The notes under the pieces were generated by a model. That model was not told the origin of the DNA and made no database searches. It saw only the letters and a program-made list of their open reading frames with translations. A DNA stretch of 64,000 nt, from contig JAISGK010000031.1 of NCBI GenBank assembly GCA_031263155.1, positions 19,605 through 83,604 on the forward strand, in the 5' to 3' direction. A program made the translations under genes and the position numbers. Shown here piece after piece: positions 27,300 to 36,000 of this stretch; the stretch's first letter is position 1; each line of letters opens with the position of its first letter. This DNA comes from Clostridiales bacterium (GTDB lineage Bacteria; Bacillota; Clostridia; Lachnospirales; WQUN01).

Positions 27300-29401
27300 A
27301 AATCAGCCTCCTCCAGCCAGCAGTTTACGACAGCGTCGCTGGGCATACGCCAGTCACCTCGCGGCGACAGCGCAACCGACCCCACTTTTGCCCCATCGGG
27401 TAAGCACGAGCGTTTGAACTGGTTGCTAAAAAAGCGTTTGTAAAACGTCGTAAGCCACGCTGTCAATTGCTCCTTCGTGTAAAGGTCTTTAAACGCGATT
27501 TGCGCCAAATACAGGATTTTCTGCGGCGGATATCCCAGGCGCATCATGTAATACAAAAAGAAGTCGTGCGCTTCGTACGGGCCCAGTATGCTTTCTGTGC
27601 GCTGCGCAATCTCGCCGCCCTTAGGCGGAAGCAACTCGGGCGAAACGGGGGTATTCAGCACGTCCTTCAGCACCGCACCCAACTCTGGCGCATCATACGT
27701 ATCGGCGGCGTAAGCGATAAGATATCGAATGAGCGTTTTCGGGATAGACGCGTTGACCCCATACATACTCATATGATCGCCGTTATAAGTGGCAAAACCC
27801 AGAGCAAGCTCAGACAAATCGCCAGTGCCTACAACAAATCCCTCTGTCTCACTCGCTATGTCCATTAATACCTGCGTGCGCTCCCGAGCTTGGCTGTTCT
27901 CGTATGTCAGGTCGTGTTCGGCAGGGTCGTGGCCTATATCTTTAAAGTGTTGATTAACCGCGTCAAAAATGGGGATTTCGCGCAGCGTTGCGCCAACATT
28001 TAACGCCAGCTTTTTGGCGTTCTCGCGCGTCCTGTCCGTCGTGCCAAAGCACGGCATGGTAACGCAGATTATGCGCTCACGAGGGGCTCGCCACAAGTCA
28101 AATGCGCGCGCGCAAACCAGCAACGCCAGGGTAGAATCCAAGCCGCCGGACAACCCCAATACAACCGTTTTGGGGTTAACATGCATCAAGCGTTTTTTAA
28201 GTCCATATGCCTGCAATGCTAAAATCTCGTCGCAGTGGATGTTACGCAATGTTTCGTCATGCGGTACAAAAGGCGTGGGCGAAACATCACGATATAAGAT
28301 ACGCGGCCGTGATTCCCGGCAAAAGGATGAAGGCTCTGGGTCGTGGCCGCAATTATTGGATATATCGTGCGGGCCGCCAATAACAGCCTCTGCGCGTTCA
28401 TTTTGCCCCGGCCATTGATTGCCGCCATACAGCACTGGCGCTTCGCGGTAGCCCTGTATGTTTGCGTGAAAACTTGTGTTGCGACTACGCTCGCCAATCA
28501 AATAATCGTTGTCAATATCGGCAATTATCATCCCATTCTCAAACCGTTTGGATTCGGCAAGCATTCGCCCGTTTTCGCATACCATATTGTGGCCCGAAAA
28601 AACAAGGTCAGTCGTAGATTCACCCTCGCCCGCGCAGGCATACACATATGCCGCTATGCAGCGCGCGGACTGATTTGTCACAAGGTCACGGCGATAACGG
28701 GCTTTACCCGTCAATTCGTTACCGGAAGAAAGATTAACCAAAATAGTCGCCCCGGCTTGCGCGTGGTACGACGACGGCGGTATAACAGTCCACAAGTCTT
28801 CGCAGATTTCCACAGCGAATGTAAACTCGCCGTTAGAGAACAAAAGTTTTGAGCCAAACGGCACAGACTCAAACGAACCTGGTTCGAACGAACCTGGCCC
28901 GCCGTTTCGCGTTGCGTCTGCCCCAGAGGTTTTGCCTATTTGTATCGTGTGTCGCGCGGCATTATCTGGAGCGTCGCCTGATATTTCACGGTCTAGCCAC
29001 AGTCCACTCTCGAAGTGCCGCATTTCGTAAAACTCCGCGTAGTTGGGCAGATATATTTTTGGTACAATCCCACAGACTTTTCCTCCACTTAAAACAGCCG
29101 CGCAGTTATATAATTTCCCTTTGTATTGAACGGGCAGACCAATCACAGACGCGACAGGCAAATCTTTTGTCTCGTTCGCGACACGAAGCATCGATGAATA
29201 CGCCGCGCTTATCAATCGCTGCTGGAGGAATAGGTCGCCGCAGGTGTAGCCCGTTATACTCAATTCGGGGAAGACGGTTAATGACACGCCCTTATCGCAC
29301 GCTTTACGTATCGCGTCTATAATATTTTGAGTGTTATACGCGCAATCGGCTACGCGCGCATCTGGCGTAACGCAAGCCACTCTTACGAATCCGAAATTCA
29401 A
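27296..29401 (-). CDS. nadE: Glutamine-dependent NAD(+) synthetase
   Basis: A two-domain enzyme of 701 residues. The N-terminal nitrilase glutaminase has its triad visible: Glu46 in VFPELSITG, Lys115 in VPKIYLPNYAEF and Cys200 in EICEDLW. The C-terminal ATP-pyrophosphatase domain has LGLSGGLDSTLA near 440 and GTGDLSELALGFATYNGDH. It amidates nicotinate adenine dinucleotide to NAD. Two extra stretches look inserted: about residues 157-180, which repeats GSFEPGSFES, and a segment around WPGQNERAEAVIGG before the synthetase domain. Confidence 0.94.
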   Translation of the reverse strand: MNFGFVRVACVTPDARVADCAYNTQNIIDAIRKACDKGVSLTVFPELSITGYTCGDLFLQQRLISAAYSSMLRVANETKDLPVASVIGLPVQYKGKLYNCAAVLSGGKVCGIVPKIYLPNYAEFYEMRHFESGLWLDREISGDAPDNAARHTIQIGKTSGADATRNGGPGSFEPGSFESVPFGSKLLFSNGEFTFAVEICEDLWTVIPPSSYHAQAGATILVNLSSGNELTGKARYRRDLVTNQSARCIAAYVYACAGEGESTTDLVFSGHNMVCENGRMLAESKRFENGMIIADIDNDYLIGERSRNTSFHANIQGYREAPVLYGGNQWPGQNERAEAVIGGPHDISNNCGHDPEPSSFCRESRPRILYRDVSPTPFVPHDETLRNIHCDEILALQAYGLKKRLMHVNPKTVVLGLSGGLDSTLALLVCARAFDLWRAPRERIICVTMPCFGTTDRTRENAKKLALNVGATLREIPIFDAVNQHFKDIGHDPAEHDLTYENSQARERTQVLMDIASETEGFVVGTGDLSELALGFATYNGDHMSMYGVNASIPKTLIRYLIAYAADTYDAPELGAVLKDVLNTPVSPELLPPKGGEIAQRTESILGPYEAHDFFLYYMMRLGYPPQKILYLAQIAFKDLYTKEQLTAWLTTFYKRFFSNQFKRSCLPDGAKVGSVALSPRGDWRMPSDAVVNCWLEEADL

Positions 29402-29475
29402 GGTTGTGCACCCCGCATGTATTTATTACAAACAATTCTTTCCAGCGTTTAACGATTAAGCTCGTTTCGCAAGGT

Positions 29476-31146
29476 TCATCGATTATAGATTTCGCATAGA
29501 TATTTTAATCGGGCGGCTATGTCGTCTGTTAAGGCCGACTCGTCATAGCGGAATTGCCAATTGCCCACCGGATTTCCGGGCATGTTCATTCTGTTTGCTC
29601 CGTCGAGATTTAAAATATCTTGAATAGGAGTGATGGCGTACGCCGAGATTGACGACCAGGCAAGCCGTATCAAATCCCACGCCACGTCGTCGCCGTTAAC
29701 GTTAAGATAACGACGAATAAAGTCGCGCTCTTTATCCGTTGCGGAGCCGTTGTACCACCCTAAGCCCGTATCATTGTCATGCGTGCCGGTGTAGCAGATC
29801 AGATTGGTGGTTTTAAAATTGTGCGGCAAATAGCCGTTCGTCGCGTCTGAACCAAAGGCGAATTGCAACACCGCCATGCCGGGAAAGCCCGATTCTTCGC
29901 GCAGCGCGTTTACCTCATCCGTTATTACGCCCAAATCTTCGGCGATTATTGGCAGCTTGCCCAAACTTTCGAAAATATCAAGCCCAGGGCCTTTAAGCCA
30001 TTCGCCGTTAATCGCGGTTTTTTCACCGTAGGGCACTGACCAGTAGCTCTCAAACCCGCGAAAGTGATCCACCCGCAAAATATCCACAAGTTTTAGAGCG
30101 GATTTAATGCGATTGGCCCACCATTCGTAGCCTTGTTTCTTGTGCGCCGCCCAAAAATACAATGGGTTGCCCCACAACTGCCCCGTTTCGCTAAAATAAT
30201 CCGGAGGCACGCCAGCGACGGCATACGGGTTGCCATCAAGATTCAACTGAAACAATTCCTTATTTGCCCACACATCAGAGGAATCCATTGCGACAAAAAT
30301 AGGTATATCGCCAATTATCTCAAGACCTGACGTGTTGGCGTAGTCTTTTATCAACGCCCATTGCCGGAAAAATTCGTACTGCAAAAAGGCGAAAAATTCT
30401 ATTTCATCCTTTAATTTCGCGCTCCACTCTACGACGGCAAAATGGTCGCGCCGCGCCAGATCTGTCGGCCAACTGTTCCACACCGCGCCATAATAGTAGT
30501 CTTTTAACTGGCTCTTAGACAGATATTTGTCATTTGCGGCTTTGTATGCGACAAAATCCGGCGCGTCATCGTTTTGATACTTACGCTCGGCTATAAAATG
30601 ATTTTTCGCGGCCATAAAGAGGCAATAGTCTGGCAGCCAGTCGGCATTTTGTGAGCAAAACGTGTTGAAATCGGTATGACGATTAGTACGGGGGCATTGT
30701 TCTGACTCAGATAAGCGATCACTTTGCGGGGGTTGTTCTTTGTGCAAATCGCGGGCACTGTCTTTATCGCACGAACAGTCTGCGCCAATTTTTTTAAACG
30801 TCTCAAACGCCTTGCGAAATATATTCATTTTGTACTCTATAACCAAGCCATAGTCTACCCGTTGAGCGTTAAACCATGGCCCTACGCTCAAATCGCTTTC
30901 TTCCAGATAGCCCTCGCTTAACAATATATCTGGGCTTATTAGGTAGTGATTACCCGCAAAGGTAGAAAAGCTCTGATAAGGCGAGTCTCTAAAGCTAGTG
31001 GGTCCCAGCGGCAACACCTGCCACAACTTTATGCCAGCTTTTTTAGCGAAATTTATGAAGCCGCGCGCGCCTTCGCCCAAGTCTCCTATCCCATACAAAC
31101 TCGGAAAGCTAGTGGGGTGCGCCAGTATGCCTCCGCAACGTTTCAT
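29476..31146 (-). CDS. malQ: 4-alpha-glucanotransferase (amylomaltase)
   Basis: GH77 enzyme that transfers alpha-1,4-glucan chains in maltodextrin or glycogen turnover. Signatures are CGGILAHPTSFPS, GIKLWQVLPLGPT, SPYQSFSTFAGN, DIPIFVAMDSSDVW, the nucleophile region DILRVDHFRGFESYW, the acid/base region PIIAEDLGVIT and CYTGTHDNDT. AGGAGGAG before ATG 31146 picks this start over an upstream frame. The 556-residue protein is longer than usual by a polar stretch at residues 121-158 (CSCDKDSARDLHKEQPPQ onwards), which interrupts an otherwise normal domain. Confidence 0.93.
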   Translation of the reverse strand: MKRCGGILAHPTSFPSLYGIGDLGEGARGFINFAKKAGIKLWQVLPLGPTSFRDSPYQSFSTFAGNHYLISPDILLSEGYLEESDLSVGPWFNAQRVDYGLVIEYKMNIFRKAFETFKKIGADCSCDKDSARDLHKEQPPQSDRLSESEQCPRTNRHTDFNTFCSQNADWLPDYCLFMAAKNHFIAERKYQNDDAPDFVAYKAANDKYLSKSQLKDYYYGAVWNSWPTDLARRDHFAVVEWSAKLKDEIEFFAFLQYEFFRQWALIKDYANTSGLEIIGDIPIFVAMDSSDVWANKELFQLNLDGNPYAVAGVPPDYFSETGQLWGNPLYFWAAHKKQGYEWWANRIKSALKLVDILRVDHFRGFESYWSVPYGEKTAINGEWLKGPGLDIFESLGKLPIIAEDLGVITDEVNALREESGFPGMAVLQFAFGSDATNGYLPHNFKTTNLICYTGTHDNDTGLGWYNGSATDKERDFIRRYLNVNGDDVAWDLIRLAWSSISAYAITPIQDILNLDGANRMNMPGNPVGNWQFRYDESALTDDIAARLKYLCEIYNR

Positions 31147-31221
31147 TCGCTCCTCCTGATTATCTTTGTGAGACATAATAACGCGCCGCAGCCCAAACGT
31201 CAACGGATTGTTTGTGCCGGC

Positions 31222-32526
31222 TCAATCCGTGAATGTCAATGCGAACAAGGCATATAGCGGAACGCTTTTTATACCGTTTTCAAAGCCGAAGTTCTTGCCA
31301 GAAACACGTACCACATATTCGGGATTGTATGTATCGCGGTAGCTTCTAAGGCTTTTGGAGCGCCCATTTTCGGCTGATTTTGCTTCAAGTGGTATGATAT
31401 TGCCCTGCTTATCCTGAAAGACAAAGTCAACCTCCGCTTTGCCCGGCGAACTCCAATAATAAGGCGTAACGCCTAAAGTGACTAGTGCTTGGCAGATATA
31501 GTTTTCGCAGAGCGCGCCTTTGAATCCGTCAAAGCTGTGTGGCGTGTGCAAGACCACGTTCGCCGCAATATCAAACTTGGAGCAGAGAAGCCCTGTATCC
31601 GCCATGTAAATTTTAAACGCCTCATTGTCGGCATAAGCGGAAAGGGGCATTCTGCCCTCGCTAACATTGATACATTTGTTAATCATTCCTGCTGACGCAA
31701 GCCAATTAAGGGCGAGTTCATAATCATTTGCCCTGGCCCCCGATTTGATGACCTTGTATTGAAATTTGCGGTTCTCTTTGGCTAACTGTGCGGGGACGGA
31801 TTCCCACGCCGCTTTGATTCTTATGGTTTCCTGCGCGGTTGCGTATTTTGCCATATCAGCAACATAGGAGTTGTTCAATGTCTTTTGCGCGACCTTAACA
31901 AAGTCAAAATCACGCTTCTGCACATATTCCATGACCGCTGCGGGCATACCGCCAACTACTAGATACGTTTTATACAAATCCATTGCGGTGTCGTGGAGAG
32001 AAAGCGGTGTAAATTCAATGATTGATGAGCGAACAAGCTCGCATACATCCTTTTTACCTACAGCCCAAAGAAACTCCTCAAAATCCATCGGGTAAAGACT
32101 GAGCATATCAACTTTGCCGACGGGAAAAGAGAATTTCTCCCGCTTCACGGCAACGCCTAATAAGCTCCCTGCCGCCGCAATGTGATACTCCGGCGCTCTC
32201 TCGGCGAAGTATTTGAGCGAAGTTAAAGCCTTTTCGCAAGCCTGCACCTCGTCAAATATAATGAGCGTGTCCTGAGGCATTATCGTAATGCCGGAAAGCG
32301 CCGAAAGTTCTTTGATAATGCGCTCCGGCTTTAAGTCGCGCTCAAAAACAGCGGTATATTCGCCGGATTCTTCTAAGCTAAAATACGCTGTGCTTTTATA
32401 ATGCTGCTTGCCAAAAGAAAGCAAGCTGTAGGTTTTGCCTACTTGCCTTGCGCCTTGAAGCAAGAGGGGCTTTTTTTGCGGATTGTTTTTCCAGCTAAAA
32501 AGGTCTTGAACAATTTTACGTTCCAT
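31222..32526 (-). CDS. AAA ATPase with DUF4143 domain
   Basis: A 434-residue protein. Residues 15-170 are an AAA_14 module with Walker A LLLQGARQVGKTYSL and Walker B TLIIFDEVQACEKAL. Residues about 200-400 are DUF4143, which includes a nuclease-like stretch TPYYWSSPGKAEVDFVFQ followed by IPLEAKSAENGRS, reminiscent of PD-(D/E)XK folds. These proteins are common and often duplicated in anaerobes, and their cellular role is unknown. It stands between malQ and hisS on the same strand and may have been acquired separately. Confidence 0.85.
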   Translation of the reverse strand: MERKIVQDLFSWKNNPQKKPLLLQGARQVGKTYSLLSFGKQHYKSTAYFSLEESGEYTAVFERDLKPERIIKELSALSGITIMPQDTLIIFDEVQACEKALTSLKYFAERAPEYHIAAAGSLLGVAVKREKFSFPVGKVDMLSLYPMDFEEFLWAVGKKDVCELVRSSIIEFTPLSLHDTAMDLYKTYLVVGGMPAAVMEYVQKRDFDFVKVAQKTLNNSYVADMAKYATAQETIRIKAAWESVPAQLAKENRKFQYKVIKSGARANDYELALNWLASAGMINKCINVSEGRMPLSAYADNEAFKIYMADTGLLCSKFDIAANVVLHTPHSFDGFKGALCENYICQALVTLGVTPYYWSSPGKAEVDFVFQDKQGNIIPLEAKSAENGRSKSLRSYRDTYNPEYVVRVSGKNFGFENGIKSVPLYALFALTFTD

Positions 32527-32565
32527 AAAGTGTGTTCACCTCACACTTATCATACCATTATTGTC

Positions 32566-33804
32566 TTAATTAGAATTATTAAAATACTCACTTAACCCAT
32601 CTATCCCGATTTTTGTTTGTATACCTGTCGCCATTTCTTTTACGGTTACTTGGCGTGAATCAATCTCGTTGTCGCCTATAATGATAACATGTGAGGCGTT
32701 GGTTTTGTCCGCGTATTTTAGCTGGGCCTTCACGTTGCGCCCCGAAATATCCGTTTGCGCGTCAAGGCCCGCCTCACGCAGTTTTTTCACTATTGCGAGG
32801 GATTCTTTTTGCCCCGCTTCGCCCACGCTGCCTACGTACACGTAACCCGGCATTTTCGCTTCTTCCGAAAGCATGGACAATATGCGCTCCATACCCATGC
32901 CAAAGCCCGCCGCGCCAGTCGCGGGTCCGCCTACCTCCTGTATCAGGTTATCATAACGCCCCCCACCCATGATTGTAAGCCCAGATTTATTGTCTACAAA
33001 CTCAAACACCGTGCGCGTATAATAATCCAGCCCGCGCACAATCCGGCCGTCTACTGTGTAAGATATACCGGCAAAATTTAGCAGGGTTTGTAATTGGGCA
33101 AAATGCGCGGCGCACTCCGCTCCCAGCGTATCAAGCGGTACGGGCGCGTCCTGTATTATCTCCCTGCAACCAGGGTTTTTGCAATCCAATATGCGCAGGG
33201 GATTTTTTTCGGCGCGCGCTTGGCACGTGGGGCAAAGTTTGTCAAGCCTGGACTGAAGGTATTCACGCAATTTATCGTTGTATCTGGCGCGACATTCTGT
33301 CCCGCCAAGGCTGTTGAGCCGCAACTGGCAGTCTGTCAGCCCCAGCTTTGCCAAAACCGTGTTGCCCAGCATGATAACCTCCGCGTCCGCCGCCGCGTCA
33401 TAAGACCCCAATATCTCCACGCCAAATTGGTGGTGCTGTCTATAGCGGCCCTGAGCGGGCCTCTCGTAGCGAAATATCGGCGCTATATAATAAAACCGCT
33501 TCGGCAATGCCTCGGCATACATCTTGTGCTCTATAAAAGCCCGCGCCACACCTGCCGTCCCTTCTGGGCGCAAGGTGATGCTGCGATCGCTTTTGTCAAG
33601 AAAGGTGTACATCTCTTTTTGCACAACATCTGTCGTTTCTCCCACACCGCGCAAAAAAAGTTCGGTATGCTCAAAAACAGGCGTGCGTATCTCTTCAACG
33701 CAAAAACTCTTGCATGTGGCGCGGATTATCTCCTCCGCGCGCAGCCAGTCCGTCATTTGGGTTCCATAAATGTCTTTAGTGCCGCGCGGCGTTTGCGTAA
33801 GCAA
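32566..33804 (-). CDS. hisS: Histidyl-tRNA synthetase
   Basis: A full class II synthetase of 412 residues: RGTKDIYGTQMTDW, motif 2 RFYYIAPIFRYERPAQGRYRQHHQFG, the histidine motifs RIVRGLDYYTRTVFEF and GGGRYDNLI, and a C-terminal anticodon-binding domain. An insertion with paired cysteines, LCPTCQ and CKNPGC, may bind zinc; similar insertions occur in other Firmicutes. The start lies inside the end of hemZ (29-base overlap), so the genes are cotranscribed. Its presence confirms that the hisZ gene near 2.1 kb is regulatory. Confidence 0.95.
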   Translation of the reverse strand: MLTQTPRGTKDIYGTQMTDWLRAEEIIRATCKSFCVEEIRTPVFEHTELFLRGVGETTDVVQKEMYTFLDKSDRSITLRPEGTAGVARAFIEHKMYAEALPKRFYYIAPIFRYERPAQGRYRQHHQFGVEILGSYDAAADAEVIMLGNTVLAKLGLTDCQLRLNSLGGTECRARYNDKLREYLQSRLDKLCPTCQARAEKNPLRILDCKNPGCREIIQDAPVPLDTLGAECAAHFAQLQTLLNFAGISYTVDGRIVRGLDYYTRTVFEFVDNKSGLTIMGGGRYDNLIQEVGGPATGAAGFGMGMERILSMLSEEAKMPGYVYVGSVGEAGQKESLAIVKKLREAGLDAQTDISGRNVKAQLKYADKTNASHVIIIGDNEIDSRQVTVKEMATGIQTKIGIDGLSEYFNNSN

Positions 33805-35350
33805 TTCTCTTCCTCCCTATCATTTCGTCTACGCGTTTTATATAGTCGTCCAAACTCTTCACGTTAAACACGCGGCTTATTTTATCTCCCACAACCAGTT
33901 TTGTAACCGCGCCCGCGCCCGTCGCCCAAACGCTTTGAGTCTCTTCCATCATCATCACATTGTATATACCCTCTCTACCTGGCTTGGAATAACCGACGTT
34001 TTCAAAATTCCCCAGCATATTCTTTTGCCGGTACATATAGTAGGGCATATATCCTGTTGACATACATATTTGTCTGCTCAGATCAAGCATTCGCTCCAAC
34101 TCACCCACGCTGGCGATATGGTATTCATTAAGCGTGGGGCGAAGGCGAGACGCGCGTTTTATGGTCAATATATGTACCGTGATATTCTCAGGGTCCAGTT
34201 TAATAAGGGAATCAAAGGTGCGTTCTACGTGCGCGACCGTTTCTCCGGGCAATCCGAGAATAATATCAGCGTTAATGTTATCAAATCCGCACTCCCTTGC
34301 GCCGCAAAACGCTCTCGTAATATCCTCCGCGCCGTGTTCACGCTCGATCAGCGCAAGCGTCGCGTCGTTCATTGTCTGTGGATTTAGGGTGATTCGGTTA
34401 ACGCCGTACCGTTTCATAATCAACAATTTTGATCTGGACACAGTGTCCGGCCTTCCCGCCTCCACACAAAATTCACTGGCCTTAAAACGCGCGGACAGAT
34501 AGCTCAATAGCCGCTCAAACTGATCATCCGGCAAAGATGTCGGCGTGCCCCCGCCGATATAAAGGCTGGAGATAGGATTGCTCTTGATCAATTCTCCTAC
34601 GGCGTCCAGTTCTTTTATGAGCGATTCTACATATTCCCATGTTTTAGGAGAAACGGGGTACGACGCGAACGAGCAATACAGGCAGCGGGACGGGCAGAAA
34701 GGTATGCCTACATAAAGGCTTACCGCGTCTTTCGGTTGCGCGGCAATGAGCTTTTGTTCGGCGTTGGCTACATTAATGGCAAGTTCCGATTTCTCCGGGC
34801 GGGTGAAATAGTTTGCGCTTAGGTTGCGGACAATAATCGCCCTGTCCACACCGTTATCGAGCATGAGCCGCGCCATTTTGGAAGGGCGAATACCCGTAAG
34901 CGCCCCCCACGGCGGGTTAAGCCCTGTATATTTGTTAAGCGCTATATATAGGGCTATCATCAACCCGCGCCGCGTGGAGTGCTCGCTATCGGCGCCGGGC
35001 AAGGAGTATTCCCCCTCGCCCGCCGATAACATCTCACGCGGTCGTTTCCGATCATCATTCTCCTCATCGTTCTCCAATACGGGCAGCGCCGAAGCGCGTT
35101 TGCTTTGAACGAGGGGCTGTTCAATGTTATATTCATTGCTATATTCCCTGCTAAAAAGAGACTGCCGCTCAACCTGTCGCCCGTCAATGATTAATATCGC
35201 TCGACACTCCCCGGCCGCCAATTCGGTGATTATCGTTACTCCAGCGGGCTGTATATCGCTAACCCGAGTGAATTTTTCGTTGGGGTAAAATATTTGCGAT
35301 ATGGCCTGAATGTCATACACATACTCGTGCCCCCTGAAAACGCAAAACAT
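33776..35350 (-). CDS. hemZ: HemZ-like coproporphyrinogen dehydrogenase, radical SAM
   Basis: A radical SAM protein of 524 residues with the cluster motif PFCPSRCLYCSFAS near residue 223, preceded by the HemZ block PWGALTGIRPSK. It occupies the conserved Firmicute position between the MBL hydrolase and hisS. HemZ is annotated as an oxygen-independent coproporphyrinogen oxidase homologue, but its true reaction is doubtful. Residues about 72-127 form a polar, acidic stretch (LENDEENDDRKRPRE within) that is not typical of the family and looks inserted. Confidence 0.88.
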   Translation of the reverse strand: MFCVFRGHEYVYDIQAISQIFYPNEKFTRVSDIQPAGVTIITELAAGECRAILIIDGRQVERQSLFSREYSNEYNIEQPLVQSKRASALPVLENDEENDDRKRPREMLSAGEGEYSLPGADSEHSTRRGLMIALYIALNKYTGLNPPWGALTGIRPSKMARLMLDNGVDRAIIVRNLSANYFTRPEKSELAINVANAEQKLIAAQPKDAVSLYVGIPFCPSRCLYCSFASYPVSPKTWEYVESLIKELDAVGELIKSNPISSLYIGGGTPTSLPDDQFERLLSYLSARFKASEFCVEAGRPDTVSRSKLLIMKRYGVNRITLNPQTMNDATLALIEREHGAEDITRAFCGARECGFDNINADIILGLPGETVAHVERTFDSLIKLDPENITVHILTIKRASRLRPTLNEYHIASVGELERMLDLSRQICMSTGYMPYYMYRQKNMLGNFENVGYSKPGREGIYNVMMMEETQSVWATGAGAVTKLVVGDKISRVFNVKSLDDYIKRVDEMIGRKRIAYANAARH

Positions 35351-36000
35351 CAGAGTGTACGCCTCAGCATATCCGAATCCATTGATTGATGTATGCCCCG
35401 TTCATGCTTTATATCGGTCGGTCTGCCGTGGCCAGGGTATACGATGGTATCCCCTGGTAGGGTAAGGAGCTTTTCTTTTATGCTGCGAGTCAGAAGGCGT
35501 CCATCGCCCAGCGGCAAGTCCGTGCGGCCAACGGATTCCCAAAAGAGGGTATCGCCGGTAAATATCATTGAGTCTTGGGGAGAATAGAAGCACAATCCGC
35601 CGGGGGTGTGCCCCGGAGTTGCCACAACTTTTAATTCGATGCCGCTTGCCGCTATGACGTCACCATCACTAACAAGATAATCAAAAGAAAGTGATATCTC
35701 ACTGCCATATGACCCGCCAGAAAGGTTGAGCTTAGGGTCGTATAAAATCTCCGCGTCAGACGGGTGCCCAACGATGGGGGCATTGGTATAGTCCTTAATT
35801 TCGCTGGCCCCCGAGATATGATCGAAGTGAGCGTGAGTGAGCAGTATATATTTAATTTTGATCTCTTCCCCGCGTATAAACGATACTATGCCCTCGTGGT
35901 TAAGCCCCGGATCTATTACTACGCCCTCTTTTGTGCTTTGGTCAAAACAGCAATAACAGTTTTGATCGTATTCACGCGTAACTACCAAGAAAACCTTCAT
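35350..36000 (-). CDS. MBL-fold hydrolase (glyoxalase II-like)
   Basis: A 216-residue metallo-beta-lactamase fold protein with all metal motifs: LTHAHFDHISG, ATPGHTPGG, FTGDTLF and YPGHGRPTD. Start overlaps rel by four bases and its stop base is shared with the hemZ start. Proteins of this type next to rel are probably hydroxyacylglutathione hydrolase-like thioesterases; the natural substrate is not known. Confidence 0.88.
   Translation of the reverse strand: MKVFLVVTREYDQNCYCCFDQSTKEGVVIDPGLNHEGIVSFIRGEEIKIKYILLTHAHFDHISGASEIKDYTNAPIVGHPSDAEILYDPKLNLSGGSYGSEISLSFDYLVSDGDVIAASGIELKVVATPGHTPGGLCFYSPQDSMIFTGDTLFWESVGRTDLPLGDGRLLTRSIKEKLLTLPGDTIVYPGHGRPTDIKHERGIHQSMDSDMLRRTL

Noticed and set aside
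31222..32526. DUF4143 ATPase as a defence gene
   Set aside because: The family is widespread without known defence role and no partner genes flank it here.
32755..33867. Plus-strand frames of 81-257 codons opposite hisS
   Set aside because: They are antisense to a well-conserved synthetase and show no domain.
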